Positions 25,336 through 37,518 of a DNA stretch of 64,000 nucleotides are shown in pieces (positions within the stretch are counted from its first letter, which is position 1; each line of letters opens with the position of its first letter). Origin of the DNA: Mortierella sp. BCC40632 (Eukaryota; Mortierellomycota; Mortierellomycetes; Mortierellales; Mortierellaceae); assembly GCA_011634665.1 (NCBI GenBank), contig WAEK01000015.1, positions 360,001-424,000 on the forward strand, read 5' to 3'. Position numbers and translations under genes: made by a program. A model generated the notes under the pieces. It did no database searches, was not told where the DNA came from, and worked only from the letters and a program-made list of their open reading frames with translations.

Positions 25336-27426
25336 CATCTCTATAACATTAGGACTACCCTCAAAGGAAACCTTACAACGCCTTTTCATGTCCCAGTCAA
25401 AGCACAAGCCCAGTCTTTTACCCATGGTCAGGAAAAGGAAATGAAAAGCTCATGGGCAATAGATCCGAAGCCACTTGGCCCACGGACAGTGCACTCTTGA
25501 TGGATGCATGAACGGATATACATTCGAACACTCTGGGCGCAATAGCATTTACATACCATGCACTCCCATACCATGCTTCCTAGTCCAGAGCTGTAAACAG
25601 GGGAGCAGGATAGGGATCAAGGGGAGCACACTTTCCATTGGAAGCTGCTGGACAGCAAGCATGCGCGAAGATAGGCCTTTTGTGCGGACAAAAACCTTCC
25701 CATTCACAATAGGGCTGCATATGACAGATGGTGGAGAGTACTCACCATGTTCCTCCCTTTCCTTCTCTTTTTCTTTTTTCTTATCCCCTACTCTTCCTCT
25801 CTCTCTCTTCTTTTTTTTTTTTTTTTTTTTCTCTCTCTCTTTCTCACTATCTCTCTGGCCCATATCTCAATACTAGATGACCAGTTGCATGAATCTGTTC
25901 AGGTACAGGTCCATGGTTCATGGTCCTCTCGGAATGTGTCCCTTCCGAGCGGAACAAGAGATGGACGACGCACAATCGAGACGAAACCCATACACTTAAC
26001 ACACAACATATACACCAGGACTCCCAGACCAGAGGCTGAATAGCACCTGCTGTTACTTCCAAGTTCATACTCCCAAGGTTTCATGCCAGCCATGCCACTC
26101 TGTTCAATGCTGCATCCTCAATTGCTCACACCCCGTTTTTATTTTTCTCACTTGGTTGGACCCGCGCCTTTTTGTCCTGCTCTTACTCCTCTGTCTCCTC
26201 TTTTGTTCGCCCATCCAATCTTTCCCAGCACGTCTCCTACGTGTGTCTGCAAGGCGTACTTCCCCTCGACTACATTATTGTGTACGGGTTCTCCGCAATC
26301 ACCATTGGGCCTTTTGCCCTGCCAAATCGCGACAAACCCATGTACAGTACGGCTATTCTCTTTTCCTCTCTCTCTTTCTGTCTCCACTGTTGTAACCTGA
26401 ACATGAGCATGAGTTGCGTGTGGACCATGCAGGCAAACCCTCTGCATCCATTGGGTAGACTCAATGGGCTACTTTACTTCTTTTGTCCTGCTATCAAAGG
26501 GTCCGCTAGGGCAAAGGCTTTTTTTTAAAGAGCAGGTGGTCAGTTATGGAGATTGGCTTTCAAACTCTTGAGGAATCGGTGTCTGGGCCATCTCATCTTT
26601 TTTTTTCTTTTTTTTTCACTCTTTTTCTCCACACACGTCGCCAACCCCTTTCAGACTTTTCTTTCTCCCTCGCCTCTTTTCCTCCCACTTCTTCCTGCTC
26701 CCCCCTTTCTCCCCCCTCACCCGGAAGTGGTAGGAAGGAAGAGTGTGAGAAATTCCGAGATCCGGGAAGGACCACTGCACATATACTGCGGCGGTATGAA
26801 TATACATCGCCCGACCACTGTCGATCAGGTCTCCCTTTTAGTCCCAATTGCTCCCTTCTTTCCTTCCTTCTTTCCTTCCTCCCCACTTCTCTCTCTCTCT
26901 CTCTCCCCCTAACGGCTCCTTTCACTTTCCTTTGTCATACATATACACGTCCTAAATACGCATTCGCACACAAATGCGCAAGACCTAAAAGTCTCTATTA
27001 AAAGCAAGCCTGGGGCAAACCGTTTGTTCGCCCTCCACCATTCAATGTTGGGATGAAAAAAATAATAAAATAACAACCTATCAACGATTGCAGGAAGAGC
27101 AATAACAATAGATTGGTACTCTACAAACCTACAAGCTAAACTGGGGGACGGGGGGCTGGAAGAGAGAACAAGGGGTTGGAGTCGAAAGATAGATAGATAG
27201 AGAGAGAGAGAGAGAGGGAGAGAAAAGAGAGAGAGAGAGAGAGAGTAAGAGAGAGAACGATAGAGAGAAAAAGAGATACCAGCGCCATGGTAACGCACTG
27301 TGCAAAAAAAAAAAAACTGAGGATCAACTCGTGGACACACGCGCCCTTTCAAGATTGTTACTTTGCCTTTGGGTATCGGCTCAACCCCCTCTTTTGTCCT
27401 CCTCTCTGAACACCCACAACTTTCTC

Positions 27427-27458
<32 letters not shown>

Positions 27459-28757
27459 GTTCAAGGCGGTGCCCGAGCGTGCGATGACTGTACCTGAACG
27501 GGAGAGAGAGAGAAAGAGAAAGAGAGCGTCTGGGATTATATTTAGCTCGTGTGCCTGAACTCTGAGCGACCGCACGTCCCATCCCAGTGCGCGCGCGCGC
27601 GCCCGGTCCTTCCATTTTTCGTAGCTTTGGAAAAAAAAATAATAATAATAATAATAATAAAAAATAAAGAAAGCTCTTCTTTGCTTCTCTCTCTCTCTCT
27701 CTCCCCTTTTCACCTGCCTAGCCTTTGCCTACAGTAGTGTATTTCTCCATAACGCTTTCTTTTTTTCTTTCTTTCTTTTTTATGTTATTTACTTTAGCCC
27801 TCCCGCGCGACGTTTTTTTTTTTTTACTCCAACAAGGTGTCAATCCGCATCGGTCCTCTCTCACGCTCTCTTTCTCTCTCTTTCTCTCTCCGAGTGTGTG
27901 CGTACCTGCGGCAATTATGCAAAGTGAGCAAGTGGAGAGAGGAGAGGAGGGAGGCCTGACGCTTTTCTCTTACTACTATGACTAGGGTTTGCGCTCAATA
28001 AAAAAAAAAAAAAACCAGGACGCGTCGTTTGGCCTGAAAAGTGAAGAGCGACGTATTTTTTTTTTTTTTTGTTGTTGTTGATCGACCGTAAACAACAAAC
28101 AAAAATGTCGAGAAAGGGGAAAAAGGAGGGCCTAGACAGGTTTTTTTTTTTTTTATTGTTATTATACTCGAGTGAGCAGATGTAGGATCCGCCTTTAGGG
28201 AGATTAGTGATCCCCAAGTCCATTTCAGAGAGAAAGAATGCGAAAAATAAGAGAGTATTTGCGTGTGCGTGAGAGAGAAAGAGAGAGGAGGAATAAAAAA
28301 AAAAAAAAAAAAAAAAAGGGCCAAGCACCCCAGGAGGGGGCCAAAATCCAACTCTCATGCCCGATGCTTATGCTTTTTTTTTCTTCTCTCTTAGACTCGT
28401 GTCTATGCTAATCTTGCCCAGTGCGCAAGCCATACGGGAAGAGATGGAGATGCAGTTTTCAGCATCGCGTATGCACAGATGGTGGGAAAGGGAAAAAAAA
28501 AAAAGAAAGTCAAGAGTAAAAATGTGCCAGCAGCGATGGAGAAGAAAAAAAAAAGAAATAAGAGAGATAGAGGAGCGGGAATAAAAGGAGAAATAGTCCA
28601 ACGGAAACAATCACGCGAGAGTTTGCTTTCTCGGGTTACTCATGCTGCAACCTCTCTCTCTCTCTCTTTGTGATCCTCTTTTTTGTGACCCATCATCGTT
28701 TGTCTGTCTGTGCCGTCGAGGGCTGCGTAGGACAACAGTAAACCTCTCCCCGATAGG

Positions 28758-28762
<5 letters not shown>

Positions 28763-28839
<77 letters not shown>
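28763..28839. repeat. (AG)38 microsatellite
   Basis: About 77 uninterrupted bases of AG dinucleotides, the longest dinucleotide run in the window. Confidence 0.95.
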
Positions 28840-28846
<7 letters not shown>

Positions 28847-30476
28847 CCCAAGGGTCATATGCAAGAGGTGCATATTGGTGTGAATGCGATTGACCCCAAG
28901 GTCGGTGCTCACTTTCTCGCAAGCTCCGAGATGCAGTCTGCGGCATCCAATGGCACAGACAGTGAGGTCCGAAATGGGACTCTGGGCATCGTGTGTGTGG
29001 TATGAACAAGTCTCTCTCTCTCTTCTTCACCTTGTCCGAGCTGGCGGAAAAAATTAGAGCGAGAAAGATAGAAAGAGTCTGAGAGAGAGAGAGAGAGAGA
29101 AGAGGCCTGCATTGGAATGTTTAGACAACGGACCCGGAAGTTTAAGGCGCAAAGGCATATGTCTATTGGGTCTAAAGTCCCTCTCTTTCTTTTTTCTCTT
29201 TCTTTTTCTGGCATGTCTTGTCTACACAACACGTACAAAAAGGAGAAAGCCCAGGAACACGAAAATGTGTACACGGCGAACGGCAGGTCAAGCTAATCCG
29301 GGATAGAGTTATGGTTTTTTTTTTTGTGTTTGCATTTGGATACTTCCTCTTTGCCAGCAAAAGTCGAATCCTTCCTGATGTAAGGTTCATCTCAGCGTGG
29401 GTGTAGAGACCAAAAAAAAAAAAAAAAAAAGAGTGTAAACTCCTCCCCCTCCTCCATGGGCATTCTGATTTAGAGAGTTTGTTTCTTAATGATGGATAGC
29501 GCTGAGGAGAAGACAGTTTCAGCATTGGACTAACCATCTACACATCCACACGGGATAATTTTTTTTTTACCTAGAGTCTCTCTGTTTTTTGTTGTTGTTA
29601 TTGTTGTTGTCTTGCAGTTGTGAATGTTCACTTTGATGGTTCCAATGGGTTTCTAGACAGGTGGTGGGGAATCCCAAAAAAAAAAAAAAAAAAAGGTGGA
29701 CACAAAGTGGATACAACATTTAGTCCATGATACAAAAGAGAAGAGCGGGAGAGGGCGATAGTGAGAGACGATTGCGATCATGACAAAGAGTCTCCCCTGA
29801 TTGTAATGTCTGCTTGTGTGTAGGATTCCACTGTCTCCATAAAGTATTGCAAGACGCCACTTTGTAAGAGTGATGTTCTAGTAATAAAACACGATCTGTC
29901 ATAGACATTGGCCGGGGGCAGTAGCGGGTTTTCTTTCTAAGCTAGGGCTGGCTGTGCGACTGCATTATGTCTGTTTGGTCAGATTGACAGGGGGGTATGA
30001 AAAAAAAAGGAAGCGCAAGTGCCATAAACGACTAGACCAGCAAGTCATAAGTGGGCACGAGCCCTCCCCTCTTCCATTTTTCTCCTATCGCAGCCTTTCC
30101 AGGTGTCCGTTGTGAGTCCTGGGATTTCCCTGCATTTTTTAAGAGGTCATTAACCCTCCAAAAGGACAAAGAATCATGGCTTTTCTTTTGGATCTGACTT
30201 GGCCTTCTTTTACTTTGGTGACCAGTTTGTTCGAATCAAATCCCGGGATATGAGCCACATGTTCTACAAGATAGGATTGGGAAGGAGACGTTCTTCCATC
30301 CTTTTGGAATTGTGTGCTCTCAAATGTTCATTTGTGCATGAGTAACGCGAAGATGCTCTAAACAGCTCTCTCTCTTTCTCTCTCTTTCTCTTTCTCACCC
30401 TCTCTGGGGGAGACCACAACTCTCACGCTCAGCCAGATTCTTGCACCACCCCTTGCTGACACCTTTCTCTCATCTG

Positions 30477-30501
30477 CTCGATTTCTAAATCAGAAATCGA
30501 G
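30477..30501. repeat. Perfect 10-bp inverted repeat, 5-nt loop
   Basis: CTCGATTTCT at 30477-30486 is exactly complementary to AGAAATCGAG at 30492-30501, with loop AAATC. There is no following T-run that would make it a terminator-like element. Confidence 0.85.
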
Positions 30502-31956
30502 AAAGCCCGATGGCTGTAGAGAAAGATGATATCGCTCTTGAGTCTTACCTCCTTACCTTCCACCTCTTGCATTAGGGTCATGTTGTCGGCATCTGACCTA
30601 GTGAAATATGCATTGAGAGCGTGGCTGAATGATTGGGAGAAAGCCAAGATGCTGTTGTGGCTGCAGCCTGGCATCTGGTACATGGGTTCACTGCAGGCAT
30701 CTCTTTACGCGGTCTCTTTCTACACGTGTTATTTTTTCTCTCTCATCATCCCTGACATTCTTTTTTCAACTATCTCTCAAGACTATTCTGATTAGCAGAG
30801 GTGGCCAGCATTTTCTCTCCTGGGAGGAGAGGAGGGGTCCCGGTCAAGGGAGACTAATCACAACCCCAGACCAGAGACCAAGAGTAATTTAATAGTCCTG
30901 TGGGAAATCAGCTGCAATTGGCCAATCAGCAATGGGATCCAGCACAACAGCTGTGTCAGTGATGGGTCTCTTCTAGGTTGTGATGAAGAGAGCTGTTGTT
31001 TGTGTACAAAGTGGCAGGGACTACAGGCACCACAACACAGTTCACTGGGTCGAAGTGTGGGAAGCAATCATCGAAGCAGAAAAAGTCAGACCATAACATT
31101 GAAAACAACAACAAAAAAAAAAAAAAAAAAAAAAAAACACACGCAGCCGGTGGGGTGGCCATCTGTTTCTAGGCAATCTTTCTGTCCGATAGAAAGGTTT
31201 TTTTTTTCCGATAAACTTTCCTCAGATAGACAAAAGGTACCGTATTTCGACGCTCGTGAGTGGTATCTTCCAGAGCGTCAATATGAACGAGTAATATGTG
31301 GGGCCAGAGACCGAAAAAGAGTGAGAAAGTTGAGGGGTCTAGAGTCATAGTGTCGGAGCCCTTTCTGTATTTCTAATGTTAATTTGGGTCCACACTCTCG
31401 GCTTCTTGGGTTGTCCGAGGTTTTTTCTTCTTCTCTTGTTCTCTTTCTTTTCTCTCTCCTTTCCTTTACACATCTTTCTCTCTCTCCAGCCGACAACCTA
31501 CCCTCGCCCCATCCCTTCCCCTCAGCCCTGCATCTCCTTTGTCTTCCTCAACAAAAAGCTTTTTTGCATTGTTATCCTTTTGACCCTTTCCTCTTGTCCG
31601 TGTCTTCTCCGTGGACCAGACTTGGATCTAATTTTAGGCTCCCAGGAAGACATCCTATCACTCTTATATTAGCTCTTGCTCATTGCTCGTTCCTGAGCTC
31701 TTTCTCTCTTTCTCTCTCATGCAGCTTTGATCCAGGCAGTCTCATCATCATTGCTCGATCTCACCCATTCTCTTCATTCTCTCTTTTACAAGACATGCTC
31801 TTTTTGAATTGAAGCATTCTTTCATTTCTTTTTACTTCTTCTCTGTCTCTTATCATCTCCCTTTTCCCTGTCGTCTCCGTCTTCGTTCCTCCCTGCACAC
31901 ACAAACACCTCCGCATACCATTGTTGCAGCGCAAACCTTTTCTTTCGTCTATCCGA

Positions 31957-31957
<1 letters not shown>

Positions 31958-31991
<34 letters not shown>
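31958..31991. repeat. (CT)n tract in the CREST-gene leader
   Basis: About 17 CT units in a C/T-rich region about 250 bases before the ATG, probably promoter or 5' UTR. Confidence 0.85.
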
Positions 31992-31995
<4 letters not shown>

Positions 31996-32238
31996 TCTTT
32001 TTTTTCTTTCTTTTGCATCCACACACAGCTCTTGTATACCCTTATTTTTATTATATTTTTTTCTCGTTGTTTCTTTGTCGATCCACACATTCTGTCTTCT
32101 TCCTCTTTCTCTTCCAACGCTCTTTACTCTTGCATCCTGCCTTACCTACCTTGGAAACTTCTCTCCACTTTACACGGTTTTACACTCATTTCTCTACTTT
32201 AAACCTTTCCCCCCTCTCCCCCGCACCAGAAATCCATC

Positions 32239-33781
32239 ATGCCACCCAATGACTCTCAACAAGAGGCCTTGCCTATCCAATTGCCCCGTCAGCCACTCAG
32301 CGTCCCAAGAAATCGCCGCCCGACTGTCACCTCGGGATCGACGACGGTCGAGACTGATTCCTCTATGCCGACTACTCTGGGGCTAGACGCTTCTTCCATC
32401 TCTATGCCTACAAGAAAGAGTTTGGATGAAGGATCCAGTGGATCAGGTCCTGTCTCGTCTTTGGCCTGGCTTTCAAGAGTGATCACCAAGGCTGGTCAAG
32501 ACGAACGGTTGCATTATCATCCAAATGGACAGAAGCATCACTGCCACCATCACCATCATCACCATCATCATCATGGACACCATCAACATACCGCAGACTC
32601 GCTCCCACTGAGGAAGCAATTGTTTAGCAAGGCCACTGTCGTGACACTGGAAAGGAAATACGCGACCGTGCACTGGGCAGGTAAGGAAGGAAGAGGAGAA
32701 AGAAAGAAAGAAGCAAGCATGTTGCATGTGTAAAAAAGAAAAAAAAAAGGAGGTGCGGGGCAAATGATCTTGCTGGGTCTGTAGTGCATGAGGAGGAGGA
32801 GGAGTTAGAAGAAGAAGAAGAGGAGAACAAGAGGAGAAAGGGAGGAGTGCAGCAGGGGGGGTACAGGGCTGTGCTTCTCTCTCTCTTTCTCTTTCTCCCT
32901 CCCTCTCTTTCATTCCTTTCCACTCTCTCCCCCCCTCTCTCCCTCTCTCTTATCACCTTTTGTGCTGGAGTGAGGGACATCAGGAACACGTCTTTGCTTT
33001 CCCTGCTCTTTGCAGGGTCCCATCCCCCATCTCTCATCTCGTTTGTACTTATTATATACTACAAACGTATATATTTAGCCTGCTTGCAGAAACTGGCCTA
33101 ACCATTCTCTTGTTGTTTCTGTCATATCGTTGGGCCTACTTTTTTTTTTTTTTTTTTTTGTCTTTTGTCTTCATTTTAGCCGAGTTTTATTGCACGATCA
33201 CATCTCCATTTTTTGCACTTCCGGTTCTGTTGTATCTTGACCCCAATTTCCGTTGGTCAGCACCCGAGATTCATTCAACACATTTCACCATCGCCCTTTC
33301 AGTCCTGACAGCTTTTACTTCTACCATGTACCATGCTACACTCTACAAGATCTTTTCGTCACTCGATGCCTGTCTTGCCACCATCATGTTTTATCTCAAC
33401 ACGATTCATCTCCTTCGTTCACTTCCTTCGCCATCCTCTTCCTCTTATTTTGCATTGCCTATGCCAGATCTGATTGCGACAGGAATTCAATGGGAATGGA
33501 CTCCTTATGTTGTGGCTATTACCATGATCACCCTCTTTCTCTTTTCTTGGCGCAGGACCGCCATGCTTTCTTTGTTGTTGATGGTGGTCATGATCCCACC
33601 TGCGATCTGGGGATTTATTATTCATGAATCGTGGACAGGTCTGGCCTTTGGTGTCTTGGGTCTTGCCATGTTTGCAGCGGATCGGTTCAAGTTCTTTTGT
33701 GGTCATTCGTACTGGCATCTTGCAGGAGGTATTGCGCTCTGGCACGGGATTGCCAGCAGTGCTCTGGCACCTGTCCGATAA
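32239..33781 (+). CDS. CREST-superfamily membrane hydrolase, alkaline ceramidase-like, with a His-rich N-terminus
   Basis: Predicted seven-helix, zinc-dependent membrane amidase of the ER or Golgi, possibly cleaving ceramides (inferred from family). Two exons, 32239-32680 and 33180-33781, give 347 aa. Residues 1-145 are hydrophilic and contain a His tract at about 100-117 (HHCHHHHHHHHHHGHHQH). The CREST core begins across the junction at HWAAEFYCTITSPFF, matching the ceramidase start WCE...AEFWNT. The conserved pair appears in STMYHATLYKIFSSLDACLA (His after a Thr/Met/Tyr triplet, Asp two turns later). The last helix has GHSYWHLAGGIALWHG, matching the HxxxH pair of the family. The usual ceramidase LDE and HAWWH wording is altered to LDA and HSYWH, so an orphan CREST member is possible. 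The 5' flank is C/T-rich and includes a (CT)n block. Confidence 0.82.
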
Positions 33782-33841
33782 AAAGAAACACTAGGATGTC
33801 TAGTCGCTGGATAAGTCTCTTTTTTTTTCGACTCTTCAGAC

Positions 33842-33909
<68 letters not shown>

Positions 33910-34173
33910 ATCCATGTACTATTAGCTTTATAGAGTCGTTTTCGTTTTGTTTTATTTCTTTCTTTCTTTCTATTCCAACCCCTCTTGTTGCAAAGAGTTC
34001 CTCGTACTAAGAAATACTAGAGACCAAAAATGGTGGAAGGGGAAGGGGGGAAAGGAGTTCTCCATTCCAAGACCAATAAAAAACTATTGAATGAAAGAGT
34101 ATTAAAAAAAAAGTGTTTGACGCGATGCGCGAGAATGTGTAAAGAATGGGGAGGTCGCCTCTTCTAGCTTGGA

Positions 34174-34212
<39 letters not shown>

Positions 34213-34338
34213 TTATTTATTATTATATTAGTTCCATTTTTCATATTTTTTTTTTTTTTTTAATATATATCTTTCGTTGTTGTTTTGCCTCTTCTTCTAC
34301 CACTATTCTCTTTTCTCTATAACTCGCTTTCTCTGTTT
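33782..34338. other. Convergent intergenic region between the CREST and F-box genes
   Basis: Both genes end here. It holds the (CT)31 run, a poly-T run of about 33 bases (34178-34210) followed by ATTTATTTATTATT, and a second poly-T ending in TAATATATA (34246-34268). AATAAA at 34075-34080 could be the CREST polyadenylation signal. Confidence 0.5.
33845..33907. repeat. (CT)31 microsatellite in the CREST 3' flank
   Basis: Long uninterrupted CT run starting about 65 bases after the CREST stop codon, likely inside its 3' UTR. Confidence 0.95.
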
Positions 34339-36199
34339 TCACCGCTCACGTTCACTCACAAGGGGTGTGTTCGCCAAGGGAGCCAACAAGGCAATCAATC
34401 TCGAACAACTCATCACAAAGACATCGTTTCCTCCTCGACTCTGCGCATGCTTCGCCCAACCCACATGAAGTTTCAACTTGGACAATTGTTCAAATCGATG
34501 GAAATGAGCTCCCAACCCTGGAACTCTGGCCAACACAAACGCCAAGTCCGCTGCAAATGTGTTGGCACAGGCGGACGCCAAATCAAAATCTAGATCTTCG
34601 GCTCGGAGAGGTCGATTCTGAGGTGGTAGTGGTAGAGTGGTGGTAGAGGTGTTGGGGGAAGAGAGAGTTGATGGCCCTGGAGAAATCTCTTCCATCTCCT
34701 CATTGGGTCGTGATGATCGAGCTGAGGACGATGGAGGGGTCAGATTGGCGGCCATGGTCCGACGAGAGGTCCTGTGTCGTATCGTGGTCTGGGTCGATGA
34801 GAGTGCTACTCATTAATAACAATAATAGAAAGGGACGGACGGAGTGTTAGTGTTTCTGAGAGGAAAAGTCTTTAAATCTTTGGGATAACCATGGGCCCCG
34901 ACTTTTTTGCAGAAAAACAAACAAAAAAAAAAAAAAAAAAAAAAAGAGAGAGAGAGAGATCCTATAATTACCTGGGCTGGAATGACTCCGCTGCAACCTT
35001 CGGCGGGCGGCACATCCTGATCGACGAGTCCTTCGATTCGATCCAGAGGTCGAGGACTCGGAAGAAGAGGACGAGGATGACGATGAAGAAGATCCTGTGG
35101 CCGATTCCAGAGGATGGAGAGGCTTCAGACTAGGGGCGACACGATACGGCTTGTCAAGAGCCATGTCCATAATGGTACGTTCCTGATCCCCTTCCTCTGT
35201 CTCCAGGTTCCCACTCTTCCCAGACATGCTTGGTGATCGACTCTGACGGGCCCATCGGAAACCTCGACAAATTTCATGGTTCTCCATTGCCTTGAGGGCC
35301 TTTGTAGACCGGATCCAGCTCATCATCTGAGATGGCGTCTCTTCCATCTCATCGTCGAGATCTTGTTCGAGCAGGTCCATAAAGTCGGCCTCGTCAATTA
35401 TATCAATATCTCCTTCCTCTTCTTCTTCCTCGTCCTCCTCTTCTTCGAGATCTAGATCCATTTCGGAAGATGACTGACCATGACCACTATCTCTTCTTTT
35501 GAGTCCTCCTGTGGCCTCAATCTTGGCCCTCCGTTCTTCTTCTGTATCGGCGTCTTCTAGATCTGCATCTTCAATATCTTCACTGTCCACGTCCTCATCT
35601 TCATCTTCCTCATTTTCATCATCCCCGTCTTCGAGATCATCGTCGCCATAGCCATTACTGTCCAAAACATCTTGGTCCTCGATATCCTCTTCTCCTCCCC
35701 CATCCCCATAGCTGGTCATACTAGAGCCAGGTCTAGCCACGATCGGTGGAGCAATTGCTCGCGACGATAGTGGCTGTTGGAGCTGCGGTTGTGGTTGCTG
35801 TTGTACTGGCAGACCCTGCATGGGTAGTTGTTTTGTATGTTCCATCGTTGCCGAAGGTTGTGTTGCAGATTCACGGGTACGTTCCTCTCGATAAGCAGCA
35901 GATCCACAGACCATCCGCCGGTATTCTTCGACCACATCCCGATAAAGTTCAATGGTGCCTTCGGCTGCAAAGGTTGGGTTGGCAACATGCCATTGAAGTG
36001 CGTGTCCCTTCCAGGCGTGTCCACCGCTCTCGCCCCCATGGTTATGTGGTTGTTGCTGTTGTTGCTGTTGATGTGTCACGGCTGCGGCGGCCGTTGCTTG
36101 TGCATTCGGGGGAGCTACTACCACTTGACCACCTGTTATGAGGGAGAGAGAAGAAAGGGCTCCATTCAGTGCTTTTGCTCTTTTTCCTTATATTTTCAA

Positions 36200-36236
<37 letters not shown>

Positions 36237-36787
36237 AATCCATGTCCCATACCTGCACTAGTGGCAGCTGTTCCGTCAGGTGTTCCTTGGCCATGGGTCT
36301 CATTTGTAGCAGCACCAACACCAGCTACAGGCAGTGGTGGAGGTGGAGGTGGAGGGACGGGTATCGACAGTCCTGCCCCATCCAATCCACCCTCGACAGG
36401 GATGACAGTTCCACAGACGGATTCACATCCAAAGAGATAAGATCGTTTGATAAAACCATACAAGTTCTCGTATTCGTCCCCTGGAGGGTTTCCAATACGG
36501 TCCGGCAACGCATACCGGACATTTGTCCGAACTGGGCAATGATAAAAATGGACTTCTCTTGAATGAGCCGCCTTCCAACGAGCAAACAATCGCAAGAGTC
36601 GATGTTTGCGTACGTGAGGCAAGATGATGGGACGACAATGCTCATAAAACATACGAGATGTCAACAACAAGGGCATGACATTGTCTTTGTATTCTTCTCG
36701 TGTTGTGGTGAGAGGGAGAAGCAAAGTCAAGACTTGGTCCAAGATCTGGAACCAGATCTCGAGCGGAAGCTCCGGTGTGGTTGCCAT
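34339..36787 (-). CDS. F-box-like protein with a long acidic region, function unknown
   Basis: Three exons on the minus strand, 36787-36253, 36132-34972 and 34805-34339, both junctions phase 1, give 720 aa. The N-terminus (about residues 5-55) reads LPLEIWFQILDQV, then MPLLLTSRMFYEHCRPIILP, an F-box-like pattern. This suggests an SCF ubiquitin-ligase substrate receptor (inference). Next come FARWKAAHSREVHFYHCPVR and a Pro/Gly linker. The middle exon has a Gln repeat, a conserved-looking WHVANPTFAAEGTIELYRDVVEEYRRMV, and then roughly 130 residues dominated by Asp and Glu (EDIEDQDVLDSNGYGDDDLE and onward). Poly-Ser and Arg-rich stretches follow. The last exon ends with an ordered FEQLSKLKLHVGWAKHAQS and Leu/Ala-rich segment. 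No WD40, LRR or Kelch repeats are seen. Introns contain long homopolymers. Confidence 0.78.
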
Positions 36788-37143
36788 TTTTTTTCTTTTT
36801 CTTTTTAACTGTTTTCTCTTTCTTTTCTTTTCTTCTTTGCTTGGTGGTTTGTTGAGTGTGCGCTCTTTGCACGGGTAAAGTAGATGAGTGAGATTAAGAG
36901 AGGGAGCGGTTCGCCTCCTGTTGAAAAAAGAAAGGATAGAGATGGCGATCTATCTCCGAAGGTGCAGTCTGAAGAGGGGGGGGGAGAATGCAACGACGCA
37001 AAAAAAAAAAAAAAAAAAAGAGATGAAAAAAAGGAGTCGAAACGATTCTTTTGCAGTGCAAATCAACTGAAAAGGAACCAGGTGCCACAGATGATGCGCG
37101 CGCAAAATAGGACAGAAAGAGATGCTGACAAAAAAAGAAAATG

Positions 37144-37179
<36 letters not shown>
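37144..37179. repeat. Poly-A run of about 36 bases
   Basis: Continuous A homopolymer ending in AGAGCGAG, upstream of the F-box gene. Confidence 0.9.
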
Positions 37180-37183
<4 letters not shown>

Positions 37184-37480
37184 GAGAAAGAAAGAAAGGA
37201 AGAAAGAAAGAGAGATCCAGGCCAGGGTCATGGGGCAGAGCACCATCGAGGTCACTCAAGAAGGGAGACAGACAGACAGACAGAGAAAGTGATAAAGAAA
37301 TGAAAGGAAAGGAAAGAGCTCGCAGGCAGAACGCGAACGGGGTGATGTAAACAACCATTTCGCCGGCATAAAAAAAAGTAACAAAAAGGAATCTCTGAGC
37401 TCTGGGATTAGAGCATTATAAAAAGAAATAAAATAAAATAAAATAAAAAAAAGGGCAAGGGGGGATGTACCCAGAACAAG

Positions 37481-37518
<38 letters not shown>

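Larger units (their letters stand above)
19138..32238. other. Thirteen-kilobase gene desert rich in microsatellites
   Basis: The left 1 kb is the pyrimidine-rich (on minus) leader of the gene ending at 19137; the right 0.8 kb (31400-32238) is the C/T-rich leader of the CREST gene. Between them I find no exon chain, domain motif, tRNA or transposase. It holds (GA)n, (CA)n, (TG)n, poly-A/T, a GCTCCTT minisatellite and perfect inverted repeats at 25296-25335 and 30477-30501. Open frames of 100-210 codons are frequent but low-complexity or pattern-free. Confidence 0.55.
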
